From Clostridiales bacterium (lineage in GTDB: Bacteria; Bacillota; Clostridia; Oscillospirales; CAG-272), in NCBI GenBank assembly GCA_012837425.1, contig DURE01000024.1, positions 1 through 40,971 on the forward strand: a DNA stretch of 40,971 nucleotides, given 5' to 3'. Below are positions 33,388-40,971 of this stretch, in pieces; within the stretch, counting starts at the first letter, position 1; every line of letters begins with the position of its first letter. A model generated the notes under the pieces. It searched no databases and had not been told where the DNA came from. It saw only the letters and a program-made list of their open reading frames with translations. Position numbers and translations under genes: made by a program.

Positions 33388-35079
33388 ATGGACACTCAAA
33401 CCGAAAACGCCCCCGCCGAAAGAAAACGCGGGACGGTCAGAAACTTTGCGTCGCTGCCCGACAGGCTGCTTGAGAACATGAGGCTTGACGTCGGGCTCGA
33501 CATGCCGGTTTATATACTCAAACAGCTTCAGCAGTATTACAAAAATACCGAGAAGCGCGACCCGACGCTTGACGAGCTGTACTTTCTCGACAGCTATATT
33601 ACACTGCGCCGCGCCGGTGAGATTCCGATAACGGAGCTGCTCACCGACGCGCCCTATATTGTCGAAACATATGCCGACCTCCTTGAAAAGCGTGCGCTGG
33701 TCGACCGGGACACAGGGCCACTGACGCCCGATAATGCCGCACATGTCGTCGGGCGGTATCTCCGGCGTTCGGGCAGGAGTCCCGACCTTGACCGGCGGGT
33801 AGTTATAGCCGCCGGGGAGGACGCCGAGCTTCGCCTGATGTTCTCAGGCGCCCGTCCTCTGGTTGCCACCGACTTTGGTGCCGTGGGATATAGCCGGCGT
33901 ACAAAGCCCGAGTCCGGAAGCCAACTGATAATCCTCACCCCTGCCGGGGACATGACCCGCGGGGACTTTACATCCCGTGTCGGTCGGGTTCTGCAGTCCT
34001 GCGGCAGCGCCCCGATATGCGGGGCGGTTGTCGGCAGGTCGGGCATTGCCGGCGCTATTGCAACCCTTTGCGACGGCGCGTATGTCAATCTTTCGGCCAT
34101 TCCGGGGGTCTCGGAACCGCATGAGCTTGATGAGCTCTGCGGCGCGGCATACCGCGATGTGCTGATTGCCGCGGAGCCCTCGCGCTCGGGCGGCATACTT
34201 GCGGCCGCCGCTGCCGAAAGCCTGCCGGCGGCGACAATCGGCGGCATCAACTATGGCAAAAAGCTCATAGTAAAATATAACCGTTTTGCCCCGGTGTCGC
34301 TGGACATGAGTTTAATCCGCACGCCCGCCCGTTGTTCCGGCGAAAAATATATTGTAAGGGAGCAAAAGCGCGCTGCAGAGAGCCGCATTGTCACCTCGCG
34401 CTGCCATGATCCGGCCTCGGGGCTGCTGCTTGCAACCGCCCACTCCCCGGGAGGTTCCGACCCGTTTTTCATCTCACTCGACACAGTGTTGACGGCTGCC
34501 GCCCAGTGTGTGGCCGGCGGCGCCGATTTTACCGGGGTTGCACTCTCGCTGTGCGGCAGTATCCCTGCGGAATGTTCAGAGCCGCAGGCGGGGGGCGACA
34601 TACTCGCGATGATTCTTGGTGCATACCGCGCCCAGATTGAATACTGCCTGCCTGACGCCGGAAGTATTTATTCTTATTTTGAGCAGGACTTTGGCTTTAC
34701 CGCCGCTGCCGCCGCGCTTCCGGCCAGCCGGCCGGTGCCGACCGGCTTCAGCAAGCCCGGCAGCTATGTCTATCTTTGTGCCCCGGCTTACTCTCCCGGC
34801 GGCCTGCCCGACTTTGAGAGCCTGCGGCGCATGTGGAAGTATGTTTCGGCCACCGTCCGTGCGGGGCTGGTCAGCTCGGCGGTAGCGCTCGGCGAGGGCG
34901 GGGCGGCCGGGGCAACACGGGCGATGAGCGGCAGTATTGTCTTTGAGCCGGCCGAAAACACAGACATGGATTTGATGAAAGCCCCCATGCCGGGCGGTAT
35001 TATAGTTGAGTCAAACCTCCCGCTTGAGGGCGTCTGCATCGGCAAGACTCGGCCGGCAGGCGGGTATATCAGCATATGA
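33388..35079 (+). CDS. degenerate PurL-like (FGAM synthase/AIR synthase-related) protein
   Basis: A 563-aa protein that I read as a PurL relative without an intact active site. Residues 46-70 (LQQYYKNTEKRDPTLDELYF) match the linker that in large clostridial PurL proteins precedes the catalytic DxYWSxHCRHT motif, but here DSYITLRR follows. The middle (YRDVLIAAEPSRSG...LPAATIGGI) fits the half-domain that follows the first AIR-synthase fold. Residues about 345-400 (LATAHSPGGSDPFFISLDTVLTAAAQ...GGADFTGVALSLC) fit the second AIR-synthase fold, and WKYVSATVRAGLVSSAVALGEGGAAG the HDVSDGG region. Start at 33388, 12 nt after AAGGA; ATG 33376 is the alternative. It lies between mtaB and rpmB. Function unknown. 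Confidence 0.55.
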   Translation: MDTQTENAPAERKRGTVRNFASLPDRLLENMRLDVGLDMPVYILKQLQQYYKNTEKRDPTLDELYFLDSYITLRRAGEIPITELLTDAPYIVETYADLLEKRALVDRDTGPLTPDNAAHVVGRYLRRSGRSPDLDRRVVIAAGEDAELRLMFSGARPLVATDFGAVGYSRRTKPESGSQLIILTPAGDMTRGDFTSRVGRVLQSCGSAPICGAVVGRSGIAGAIATLCDGAYVNLSAIPGVSEPHELDELCGAAYRDVLIAAEPSRSGGILAAAAAESLPAATIGGINYGKKLIVKYNRFAPVSLDMSLIRTPARCSGEKYIVREQKRAAESRIVTSRCHDPASGLLLATAHSPGGSDPFFISLDTVLTAAAQCVAGGADFTGVALSLCGSIPAECSEPQAGGDILAMILGAYRAQIEYCLPDAGSIYSYFEQDFGFTAAAAALPASRPVPTGFSKPGSYVYLCAPAYSPGGLPDFESLRRMWKYVSATVRAGLVSSAVALGEGGAAGATRAMSGSIVFEPAENTDMDLMKAPMPGGIIVESNLPLEGVCIGKTRPAGGYISI

Positions 35080-35104
35080 CGTCATGTTTTTTTTGCAAAA
35101 ACCC

Positions 35105-35133
35105 TTGCATTTTGAACATGCATATGCTATAAT
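35105..35133 (+). promoter_or_regulatory. promoter of rpmB
   Basis: TTGCAT (35105-35110), a 17-bp spacer and TATAAT (35128-35133) with a TG extension. The 60-nt leader contains a small hairpin TGCATC / GATGCA around 35164-35179. Confidence 0.8.
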
Positions 35134-35195
35134 AGCCCCTGCTGTGTGTTTTTCATTTTATATGCATCTTTCGGATGCATCGGGGAGGTGTTAAA

Positions 35196-35381
35196 ATGGC
35201 AAAATGCTGCGTTTGCGGAAAAGGCGTGACCTTCGGTCAGAACGTCTCCCACTCAAACCGCAAGACCAACAGGGCTTGGAAACCCAATATCCGCAAAGTC
35301 AGAGCCTTGGTTGACGGCACCCGCAAGACCGTCAAGGTTTGCGCTCGCTGCCTGCGTTCAGGCAAAGTAAGCCGAGCCTGA
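35196..35381 (+). CDS. rpmB: 50S ribosomal protein L28
   Basis: A 61-aa protein with [20 protein letters not shown] and the C-terminal [13 protein letters not shown]. The two CxxC pairs make it a zinc-binding (C+) form. GGGGAGGTG is 5 nt before the ATG. It has its own promoter and terminator, so it is a monocistronic ribosomal gene. Confidence 0.98.
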   Translation: MAKCCVCGKGVTFGQNVSHSNRKTNRAWKPNIRKVRALVDGTRKTVKVCARCLRSGKVSRA

Positions 35382-35405
35382 TTATAATTGGTTTTTGCCG
35401 AAGGA

Positions 35406-35450
35406 ACGGCAGACATTGGATTGGGGAATGTCTGCCGTCTTTTTCATTTT
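35406..35450 (+). terminator. terminator after rpmB
   Basis: A perfect 12-bp stem ACGGCAGACATT / AATGTCTGCCGT (35406-35417, 35427-35438) followed by CTTTTTCATTTT. Confidence 0.93.
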
Positions 35451-35454
35451 CAGT

Positions 35455-35592
35455 TAGCAGGTGACCAATGGCAGCAAAGCGCTGGACATGGGGCCTGCGC
35501 TACAGTATTAGCGAGTTGGTATAAAGGTTTTTGGGGATTCTTAAGACCCTTTTTCAAAAAGGGACTAAAGCGCGGTGCGGGGCGGAGCACCC
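35455..35592. repeat. adjacent partial copies of repeats R2 and R1
   Basis: 35468-35505 resembles the segment near 25274-25315 (shared GGCAGCAAAGCGC, then a GGA-ATGGG core and GCGCT). Directly after it, 35523-35590 resembles the start of the 23563 cluster: GTTTTTGGGGATTCTTAAG, a CCCTTTTTCAAAAAGGG palindrome, then GGTGCGGGGC. The copies are diverged and their stems are less perfect. The second ends against the dxs stop codon. Confidence 0.65.
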
Positions 35593-37485
35593 TTAGCTAT
35601 CTATAATTTTCCTCGCCACAGACCCGGCATCAAGGCCGAAGAAATCAAAGGCCGGGCGGGGGTCGGTTTGTTTTTCAAACGGGTTATCCAGCGCTATTAT
35701 GATATGCTCGGAATTTACAAAGCACCCCTGTCGCCTTAAGGCGTCGGAGAGCATCATGCCCATGCCGCCGGCCCGGATTTCTTCTTCGAGAAACACGATT
35801 TTCCGGGGCTCGCGGTTAATTATCCCGACCAGCCCCGCGGCTATCTCGTCATAGGGCGTCAGCCGCTCAAGCAGAATAGCCCCGGCCTTTATCCCCACAT
35901 TATTAAGTATCCGGCAGGCCTCCACCGCCTCAGCGGCAACTCGCCCTTGTGATACAATCACCACCTCGGGATTTCCGGGCATTGAGCGGCCTGTGAGAAC
36001 ATGCCGGCCGGCCGGCTTGCCTGAATAGAATTCGTCGATGATTCGCGGGTCCTCGCCGCCTGCCGGGTACCTCACGGCACAAGGGCAGCCTGCGGTAACC
36101 GCCTCATCAAGCGCCCTCTCAAGCGCTTCGAAGGTCGCCGGGATATAAATTCTCATGCCCGGCAGGCCTGAGAGGAAGGCCACGTCAAACACCCCGGCAT
36201 GAGTAGCCCCGTCTGCGGGGTTGAGCCCGGCGCGGTCGATGCAGATTACCACCGGCAGGCGCTGCAGGGCGATGTCGTGGATTATACTGTCATAGCCGCG
36301 CTGCAGGAAGGTCGAGTATATGGCGACCACCGGGATTTTCCCGGCCGCCGCCAGCCCGGCGGCAAAGGTCAGGGCATGCGCCTCGGCAATCCCCACGTCA
36401 AAAAACCGGTCGGGATATGTTTTTCTGAAGGCTTCGAGCCCGGTACCGTAGCTCATCGCAGCGGTAATAGCTACAATCCTGTGGTTGGCTGCCGCAAGAG
36501 AGCATAGGATTCTGCCGCACTCGCCCGAAAAGGTCTTGTCCGGCGCCAGCCTGCCGGCCGGAGACAGGTTGTGGTAGAGCAGCGGTTCGGCCTCAGCCGG
36601 GGGGTAGCCCTTGCCTTTTTTGGTTTTTATGTGGAGAATAACGCTCTCACCCAGTTTTTTGGCCTCGCGCAAAAGGGTCTCGACCTGCTCCTCGTTGTTT
36701 CCGTCGGCCGGCCCGAGATAATAAATTCCCAGATCCTCAAAATAGTTGCTGCCGTACATTATGTTTTTGAGCAGCTTCTTAAAATCCCTTATCAGCGCAA
36801 AAAGCCTGTTTCCTACAAGCGGGATTTTTTTGATTATCCGCCCGGTTCTCAGTTTGGTCTGGAAATACCCCGGCCTTGAGCGCAGCCTCACCAGGCAGCG
36901 CGCGAACCTGCCGGTGTTTTGGGATATTGACATTTCATTTTCGTTGATGACTATTATCAGCCTCAGGTTCCGCTCACAGTTGTTGAGCGCTTCGTGAATC
37001 ATGCCCCCGGTATAGGCGCCGTCCCCTACTACCGCGATTGTGTAGGCATCCGAGCCGTTGAGTCTTTCGGCTTCCGCAAACCCGAGCGCAGCCGAGAGCG
37101 AGGTTGAGCTGTGCCCCGCGCCGAAGCAGTCGTGCTCGCTCTCGTCGCGCAAGGTAAAGCCTGAAAGGCCGCCGCCCTGCCGCAGGGTCGCAAAGCGCCC
37201 GCGCCGCCCGGTCAGAATTTTATGCACATAGCTCTGGTGTCCCACATCCCATATAATATGGTCGCGCGGCGACTGGAATACGCGGTGCAGCGCAATACTC
37301 AGCTCCACCACCCCGAGGTTTGAGGCAAGATGCCCGCCGGTTTTACTCACATGCTCGATCAGGAAGCCGCGTATTTCGTCTGCAAGCTGTTCTATCTCGG
37401 ACTGCGTGAGGTTTTTTATGTCACGCGGAGAGTTAATTGTGTTCAGTATCGGGTAATTATTGTTGATTTGTGATTCGTATTTCAA
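35593..37485 (-). CDS. dxs: 1-deoxy-D-xylulose-5-phosphate synthase
   Basis: TPP-dependent first enzyme of the MEP isoprenoid pathway. TPP-binding GDGAYTGGM, GHQSYVHKILTGRR (residues about 82-95), the transketolase central-domain DVGIAEAHALTFAAGLA with DGATHAGVFD, and a C-terminal domain from about 500. The start is a TTG at 37485 preceded by GGGAG at 9 nt, giving 630 aa, the normal family length; the frame is open to 37608 but overlaps the promoter there. ispA/xseAB, often adjacent in Firmicutes, are not here. Confidence 0.96.
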   Translation of the reverse strand: MKYESQINNNYPILNTINSPRDIKNLTQSEIEQLADEIRGFLIEHVSKTGGHLASNLGVVELSIALHRVFQSPRDHIIWDVGHQSYVHKILTGRRGRFATLRQGGGLSGFTLRDESEHDCFGAGHSSTSLSAALGFAEAERLNGSDAYTIAVVGDGAYTGGMIHEALNNCERNLRLIIVINENEMSISQNTGRFARCLVRLRSRPGYFQTKLRTGRIIKKIPLVGNRLFALIRDFKKLLKNIMYGSNYFEDLGIYYLGPADGNNEEQVETLLREAKKLGESVILHIKTKKGKGYPPAEAEPLLYHNLSPAGRLAPDKTFSGECGRILCSLAAANHRIVAITAAMSYGTGLEAFRKTYPDRFFDVGIAEAHALTFAAGLAAAGKIPVVAIYSTFLQRGYDSIIHDIALQRLPVVICIDRAGLNPADGATHAGVFDVAFLSGLPGMRIYIPATFEALERALDEAVTAGCPCAVRYPAGGEDPRIIDEFYSGKPAGRHVLTGRSMPGNPEVVIVSQGRVAAEAVEACRILNNVGIKAGAILLERLTPYDEIAAGLVGIINREPRKIVFLEEEIRAGGMGMMLSDALRRQGCFVNSEHIIIALDNPFEKQTDPRPAFDFFGLDAGSVARKIIDS

Positions 37486-37518
37486 TTTCCAGCTCTCCCA
37501 AACGTTGGTTGTATAATG

Positions 37519-37524
37519 ATTATA
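37519..37524 (-). promoter_or_regulatory. extended -10 of the dxs promoter
   Basis: On the minus strand TGCTATAAT with a perfect -10 (37524-37519); the -35 (TTTTCA at 17 bp) is weak. Confidence 0.5.
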
Positions 37525-37601
37525 GCACACTTTCCCGCATATGAAAAGACGCATTATTATAACCCCTGATTTATGTTCGGAGCATATGCGCCGAAAATCC
37601 C

Positions 37602-37630
37602 TTGACAAAACCGCGTGAATCGATTATACT
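37602..37630 (+). promoter_or_regulatory. sigma-A promoter of the CNNM gene pair
   Basis: TTGACA (37602-37607), a 17-bp spacer and TATACT (37625-37630). Its position rules out the upstream start codon that the frame would otherwise allow. Confidence 0.85.
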
Positions 37631-37691
37631 ATTAAAAAACATTATTATTATTGACTCCCGGTCCGGTTCAGAAAAGGAGATGATACGTCGA

Positions 37692-39035
37692 ATGGACGGC
37701 GACGGTAGTTGGCGACTTATATTGGTTTTTACCGTATTCGTGGTTTTCTGCGCGTATTTTGCGGGTACTGAAAGCGCCTTCTCGGCCATGAACAAAATCC
37801 GCATGAAAAACCGCGCGGAAGATGGCGACAAAAAAGCAAAGCGGGCCTTATATATTGTCAACAATTTTGAGGATGCCATCACAACCATCCTCATAGGCAA
37901 CAACATATCAAAAATAGCAGCCTCATCAATTGCAACGGTGTTGACGCTGCGCCTGCTCGGCGCGGGAATTTTCGGAGACATCGACGGCGATACGATGACG
38001 GCGCTCTCCACTGTAATAACCACGGCGATTATATTTCTCTTCGGCGAGATGATACCGAAGGCCTTTGCCAACGACCGCAGCGACACGATTTCCCGTGCCT
38101 CTGCCGGTTCATTGCGCTTGCTGATGAGAATATTTGCACCGCTTGTGGTTTTTTTCTCTTTAATAAGTAAGCTGGCCTCAAAAATCTTTGCCACCGAGAA
38201 GGCCCCGACAATCACCGAGGATGAGCTCTACGACATCATAGACACCGCCGAGGAGGAAGGTGTCATGAACGAGGAGCAGAGCGACCTGCTCAAATCGGCG
38301 CTTGAATTTTCTGATATTACGGCCGCCGACATAATGACTGTGCGCAACGACATCCACGCCATTGACATCAGCCTCTCAAACGGTGAGATTGTCAGGAAGA
38401 TTCTTGATAGCAAGCACTCGCGCATTCCGGTTTACAGTGGAAGCATTGACAATATTGTCGGCACGCTTGGGATAAGAAACTTCCTCAAGGCATATAGAAA
38501 GGATCCCAGTATCAACCTCAAAAAGACGCTGACCGAGCCCTTTTTTGTCCGCGACTGCGCCAAAATCGACGACCTGCTCACAATTATGAGGCAAAAGAAA
38601 ATCTATCTGGCCTATGTCACCGACGAGTCCGACCGCGTGCTCGGTATTGTCACTATCGAGGACTTTCTTGAGGAACTGGTCGGCGAGATATGGGACGAGG
38701 ACGACGTGGTCGACTCTGATTTCGTCAAGCTCGGCGGAAACCGCTACCTTGTCAACACCAGTCTGCCCGTGGGCGAGGTTTTCGGCCGGATGGGTCTATC
38801 CTGCCCGAGCAGGGCGATGGCCTCACAGCCGATAGTGTCATGGGTCCTTGAATCCTTCGGCAGATTCCCCGATGAGGAGGACAGTTTCAGGTACAACAAC
38901 CTTGAGGTTTCGGTCGAGGATATTGAAGACGGCAAAATAAGCAATGTGATAATAAAGGTAGATGCCGAAAACAAGCCCGCGCACAATACCCCGATTGTTG
39001 AGTGCAGGCAGCCGGCACACCGGGAGAGTTTCTGA
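37692..39035 (+). CDS. CNNM/HlyC-CorC family transporter (DUF21-CBS-CorC), copy 1
   Basis: Membrane protein of the CNNM/CorB group, linked to Mg2+ or other divalent metal export. Domains in order: DUF21 transmembrane region (about residues 5-165, with FAGTESAFSAMNKIRM and FGEMIPKAFAN), a CBS pair (about 180-315; ADIMTVRNDI, SRIPVYSG, LGIVTIEDFLEELVGEIWDE) and a C-terminal CorC_HlyC domain. The start is uncertain: ATG 37692 lies 12 nt after AAAGGAG, and an ATG at 37680 directly abuts it. The stop is 1 bp before the next, homologous gene. Confidence 0.93.
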   Translation: MDGDGSWRLILVFTVFVVFCAYFAGTESAFSAMNKIRMKNRAEDGDKKAKRALYIVNNFEDAITTILIGNNISKIAASSIATVLTLRLLGAGIFGDIDGDTMTALSTVITTAIIFLFGEMIPKAFANDRSDTISRASAGSLRLLMRIFAPLVVFFSLISKLASKIFATEKAPTITEDELYDIIDTAEEEGVMNEEQSDLLKSALEFSDITAADIMTVRNDIHAIDISLSNGEIVRKILDSKHSRIPVYSGSIDNIVGTLGIRNFLKAYRKDPSINLKKTLTEPFFVRDCAKIDDLLTIMRQKKIYLAYVTDESDRVLGIVTIEDFLEELVGEIWDEDDVVDSDFVKLGGNRYLVNTSLPVGEVFGRMGLSCPSRAMASQPIVSWVLESFGRFPDEEDSFRYNNLEVSVEDIEDGKISNVIIKVDAENKPAHNTPIVECRQPAHRESF

Positions 39036-39036
39036 T

Positions 39037-40335
39037 ATGTGGCCGTATATTGCAATAATAATAATGATTGTGCTGTCGGCCTTCTTTTCAGGATCCGAAA
39101 TAGCATTCAATACCTCAAACAAGCTGCGCTTGAAAAAAAGCGCTGAGGCCGGCGAAAAAACCGCCGCCATGGCATACAAAACAAGCGAAAACTTTACCAC
39201 CACGGCGCTCTCGACGATACTAATCGGGAACAACTTAGTCAACCTCGGTGCCTCAGCAATAACTACGGTCATTACCGTAAACCTTCTTCTGGCGCTCGGG
39301 CTGGGCGAAAAATCCGACACGCTTGCCTCACTGATTGCCACAACCATAATGACCGTCATTATCCTGATATTCGGGGAAATCATCCCGAAAATTCTCGGAA
39401 AGCAGCATGCCGACACGGTGGTGCGCTGGGTCGCCTATCCTATCCGGATACTTACCATTATTCTCTACCCCGTAATATTTTTAATCATGCTGCCGGTAAA
39501 CCTTCTGCGCCGGCTCTGGGGCAGAGACAACGACGGCGAGCTGCCGACAGTCACCGAAGAAGAGCTCTCCTCGATTATCGACACCGTCGAGGAGGAGGGG
39601 GTTATTGACGAGGACAAGGGGGAATTGCTTCAGTCGACGCTTACTTTTAAGGACACTACCGTCGAGGAGATAATGACCCCGAGGATTGACCTTGTCTCAA
39701 TAGACATCAACGACAGCCCCGAGGTTATCGAAGAGACAATCGAAAATTCGCGCTTCTCGCGCATACCGGTATACGAGGACTCGATTGACGATATTATCGG
39801 CGTGCTTTATCTCAACCACTACTACAAAAACGAGGTGCACGAGAACAAGGCCGCGCTGCGAGACATACTGATACCTCCCTGCTTTATCCATAAAACCATG
39901 CGCCTGCCTGCCGCCCTCAATGTCCTGCGCGAAAAGCAGACACATCTGGCTATAGTTATAGACGAGTTCGGCGGCACGCTCGGCATTGTCACCATGGAGG
40001 ACATTCTTGAGGAGCTGGTTGGTGACATCTGGGATGAGAGCGACGAGGTTGTCGACATGATAACCAAGACCGGTGAGTCGACCTATGAAGTAAACGGCGA
40101 CATGAATATCGACGATTTGTTTGAGTATTTCGACATTTCCTCAAAGGGCTTTGAGTGCGATTATTCGACGGTAGGCGGCTGGGCTATTGAGGCGCTTGAT
40201 GCCAACCCGCATATCGGAGACACCTTCTCCTACAAAAGCCTGATCGCCGTAGTCTCCGGAATGGACGACATGCGCGTCACCAAGGTGACGGTGCTGGTCA
40301 AACCGCCCGAGCAAGAGGATGAGGACGAGGACTAA
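39037..40335 (+). CDS. CNNM/HlyC-CorC family transporter (DUF21-CBS-CorC), copy 2
   Basis: Paralogue of the preceding gene, 432 aa, with the same domain order: DUF21 (FSGSEIAFNTSNKLRLKK, FGEIIPKILGKQHAD), CBS pair (EEIMTPRIDL, SRIPVYEDS, FGGTLGIVTMEDILEELVGDIWDE) and CorC_HlyC. MTPR and EFGGT are closer to the family consensus than in copy 1. GGGAG lies 11 nt before the ATG, and the 1-bp spacing to copy 1 implies co-translation; a heteromeric transporter is possible. It ends in an acidic tail of repeated Glu/Asp. Confidence 0.94.
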   Translation: MWPYIAIIIMIVLSAFFSGSEIAFNTSNKLRLKKSAEAGEKTAAMAYKTSENFTTTALSTILIGNNLVNLGASAITTVITVNLLLALGLGEKSDTLASLIATTIMTVIILIFGEIIPKILGKQHADTVVRWVAYPIRILTIILYPVIFLIMLPVNLLRRLWGRDNDGELPTVTEEELSSIIDTVEEEGVIDEDKGELLQSTLTFKDTTVEEIMTPRIDLVSIDINDSPEVIEETIENSRFSRIPVYEDSIDDIIGVLYLNHYYKNEVHENKAALRDILIPPCFIHKTMRLPAALNVLREKQTHLAIVIDEFGGTLGIVTMEDILEELVGDIWDESDEVVDMITKTGESTYEVNGDMNIDDLFEYFDISSKGFECDYSTVGGWAIEALDANPHIGDTFSYKSLIAVVSGMDDMRVTKVTVLVKPPEQEDEDED

Positions 40336-40364
40336 TTGCTGCCTGATTTTTTCATAAAAACCGG

Positions 40365-40393
40365 TTGACAAACAACCGGCAACGTGATATACT
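40365..40393 (+). promoter_or_regulatory. sigma-A promoter of ylxM
   Basis: TTGACA (40365-40370), a 17-bp spacer and TATACT (40388-40393). Confidence 0.85.
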
Positions 40394-40419
40394 GTGTAAA
40401 GCATTTTGCTTTACACAGT
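40391..40419 (+). promoter_or_regulatory. perfect inverted repeat at the ylxM transcription start
   Basis: ACTGTGTAAAGCA, a TTT spacer and TGCTTTACACAGT: a perfect 13-bp palindrome that overlaps the last three bases of the -10 box and covers the transcription start. The position suits an operator, and in RNA it would form a 5'-terminal hairpin. TATTTTA follows, so a weak terminator is a third possibility. Confidence 0.7.
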
Positions 40420-40490
40420 TATTTTAGCGTCAAGGCCGCCAAAATCTGCGGCACAAAATGAATACCGCAATCCAAAAGGGTCGTGCGCAA

Positions 40491-40820
40491 ATGTTTGAAA
40501 AGGATTTGATACTGGGCTTTCTGCTCGATTTTTACGGCGATTTGCTAAGCGATCAAAAGCGCGAGGCGCTCTCGATGTATTTCAACGAGGACCTCTCGCT
40601 CTCCGAGATTGCAAAGGTCATGGGAATATCAAGGCAGGGCGTGCGCAACATCATCAAAAAAACCGGGGATGAGCTGCTTTTTTATGAAGAAAAGCTCGGG
40701 CTCGCCCGCCGCTTCAGAGAGCTCAAAGATACCGCCGATAAAATTTTTGCCTTGAGCCGGAATGTCGATTTGCCCGAGTGTCTCCGGCGCGAAATCGAGC
40801 GCCTTTCCTCACTGGTATAA
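40491..40820 (+). CDS. ylxM: YlxM/p13 family HTH protein (SRP-operon DNA-binding protein)
   Basis: A 109-aa protein of the UPF0122 group, resembling sigma-factor region 4: LLSDQKREALSMYFNEDLSLSEIAKVMGISRQGVRNIIKK (helix-turn-helix at about residues 33-60), with a C-terminal helical tail. YlxM normally precedes ffh and modulates the SRP in Gram-positive bacteria. The start at 40491 follows AAAGGG by 11 nt and begins MFEKDLILGF as in the family. The 150 bp after its stop hold no start of ffh. Confidence 0.93.
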   Translation: MFEKDLILGFLLDFYGDLLSDQKREALSMYFNEDLSLSEIAKVMGISRQGVRNIIKKTGDELLFYEEKLGLARRFRELKDTADKIFALSRNVDLPECLRREIERLSSLV

Positions 40821-40971
40821 ATCCGACATGTCATACCGCTTTTTATAGCCAATTGCGAAATGTCCCCAAATAAAAACAAGCTGCGCAGGCGGCCATGCGG
40901 GAGAGTTATTGCAAAAAAGCCCCCGCGGCAAAAACTACTTGATAGCAGAATAGACAAAAATCAAACGGCGA
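40821..40971. other. sequence after ylxM to the window end
   Basis: No gene on either strand that I can support. There is a weak GC palindrome GCGGG...CCCGC (about 40897-40927). ffh, expected here in many Firmicutes, does not begin within the window. Confidence 0.4.

Noticed and set aside
1-40971. Insertion sequences, integrases, toxin-antitoxin or phage genes
   Set aside because: Reading all frames, I found no transposase, recombinase, capsid or toxin motif; gene order is typical vertical housekeeping.

Overview
The window is a compact, mostly housekeeping chromosome segment from an endospore-forming member of the Clostridia (Firmicutes/Bacillota). It is GC-rich by eye for a clostridium, which fits an Oscillospirales/Ruminococcaceae-like lineage better than a low-GC Clostridium. 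The reasons are the presence of Spo0A and the spore-coat/germination protein GerW (YtfJ), Firmicutes gene orders (lon-engB; scpA-scpB-DUF2953-ytfJ-dacB-rluB; dprA-topA-trmFO; rpsF-ssb-rpsR; infC-rpmI-rplT; ylxM), near-consensus sigma-A promoters with 17-bp spacers, and strong GGAGG ribosome binding sites. I see no transposase, integrase or phage gene. The only accessory system is a CRISPR array at the left edge.

Layout. 1-833: the distal end of a type I-C-like CRISPR array (12 intact repeats plus one truncated repeat); its leader and any cas genes lie beyond the left edge. 897-1243: remnant of a metallophosphoesterase gene. 1350-10470 (minus strand): one long co-directional cluster, infC-rpmI-rplT-TrmH-type rRNA methylase-dprA-topA-trmFO-plsX-rnc, driven from a consensus promoter near 10640 through an attenuator in the infC leader. 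10471-11363: divergent regulatory region with the infC leader, an AT-rich stretch, a possible small structured RNA with its own consensus promoter, and the lon promoter and leader. 11364-20147 (plus strand): lon-engB-M50 protease-scpA-scpB-DUF2953-gerW-dacB-rluB-GNAT-like. 20320-21102: spo0A with its own promoter and terminator. 21164-21446 (minus): a small, apparently frameshifted membrane-protein gene. 21588-25039 (plus): DUF362 ferredoxin-like protein, an unusual RpiB-family isomerase, tRNA-Thr (minus), rsmA behind a cluster of GC-rich hairpins, and a small lipoprotein. 25403-26678 (minus): rpsF-ssb-rpsR with a structured leader. 26912-28561 (plus): ComEC-like metallo-beta-lactamase-fold protein and an SDR. 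28530-31833 (minus): upp, then rluD-family synthase and lnt. 32010-35381 (plus): mtaB, a degenerate PurL-like protein, rpmB. 35593-37485 (minus): dxs. 37692-40820 (plus): two tandem CNNM/HlyC-type transporters and ylxM, whose promoter carries a perfect 13-bp inverted repeat.

Functionally, the window groups translation and ribosome biogenesis (IF3, L35, L20, L28, S6, S18, RNase III, RsmA, RluB, RluD-type, TrmH-type, TrmFO, MtaB, EngB), chromosome handling (TopA, DprA, ScpAB, SSB), envelope and lipid synthesis (PlsX, DacB, Lnt, Dxs) and sporulation control. The items most worth following up are the possible small RNA at 10885-11000, the degenerate PurL-like protein, the AUC start and attenuator of infC, the ylxM operator-like palindrome, the non-canonical RpiB, and two families of dispersed hairpin repeats. 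I did not find a clearly new multi-gene system; cas genes to the left of the window could not be examined.
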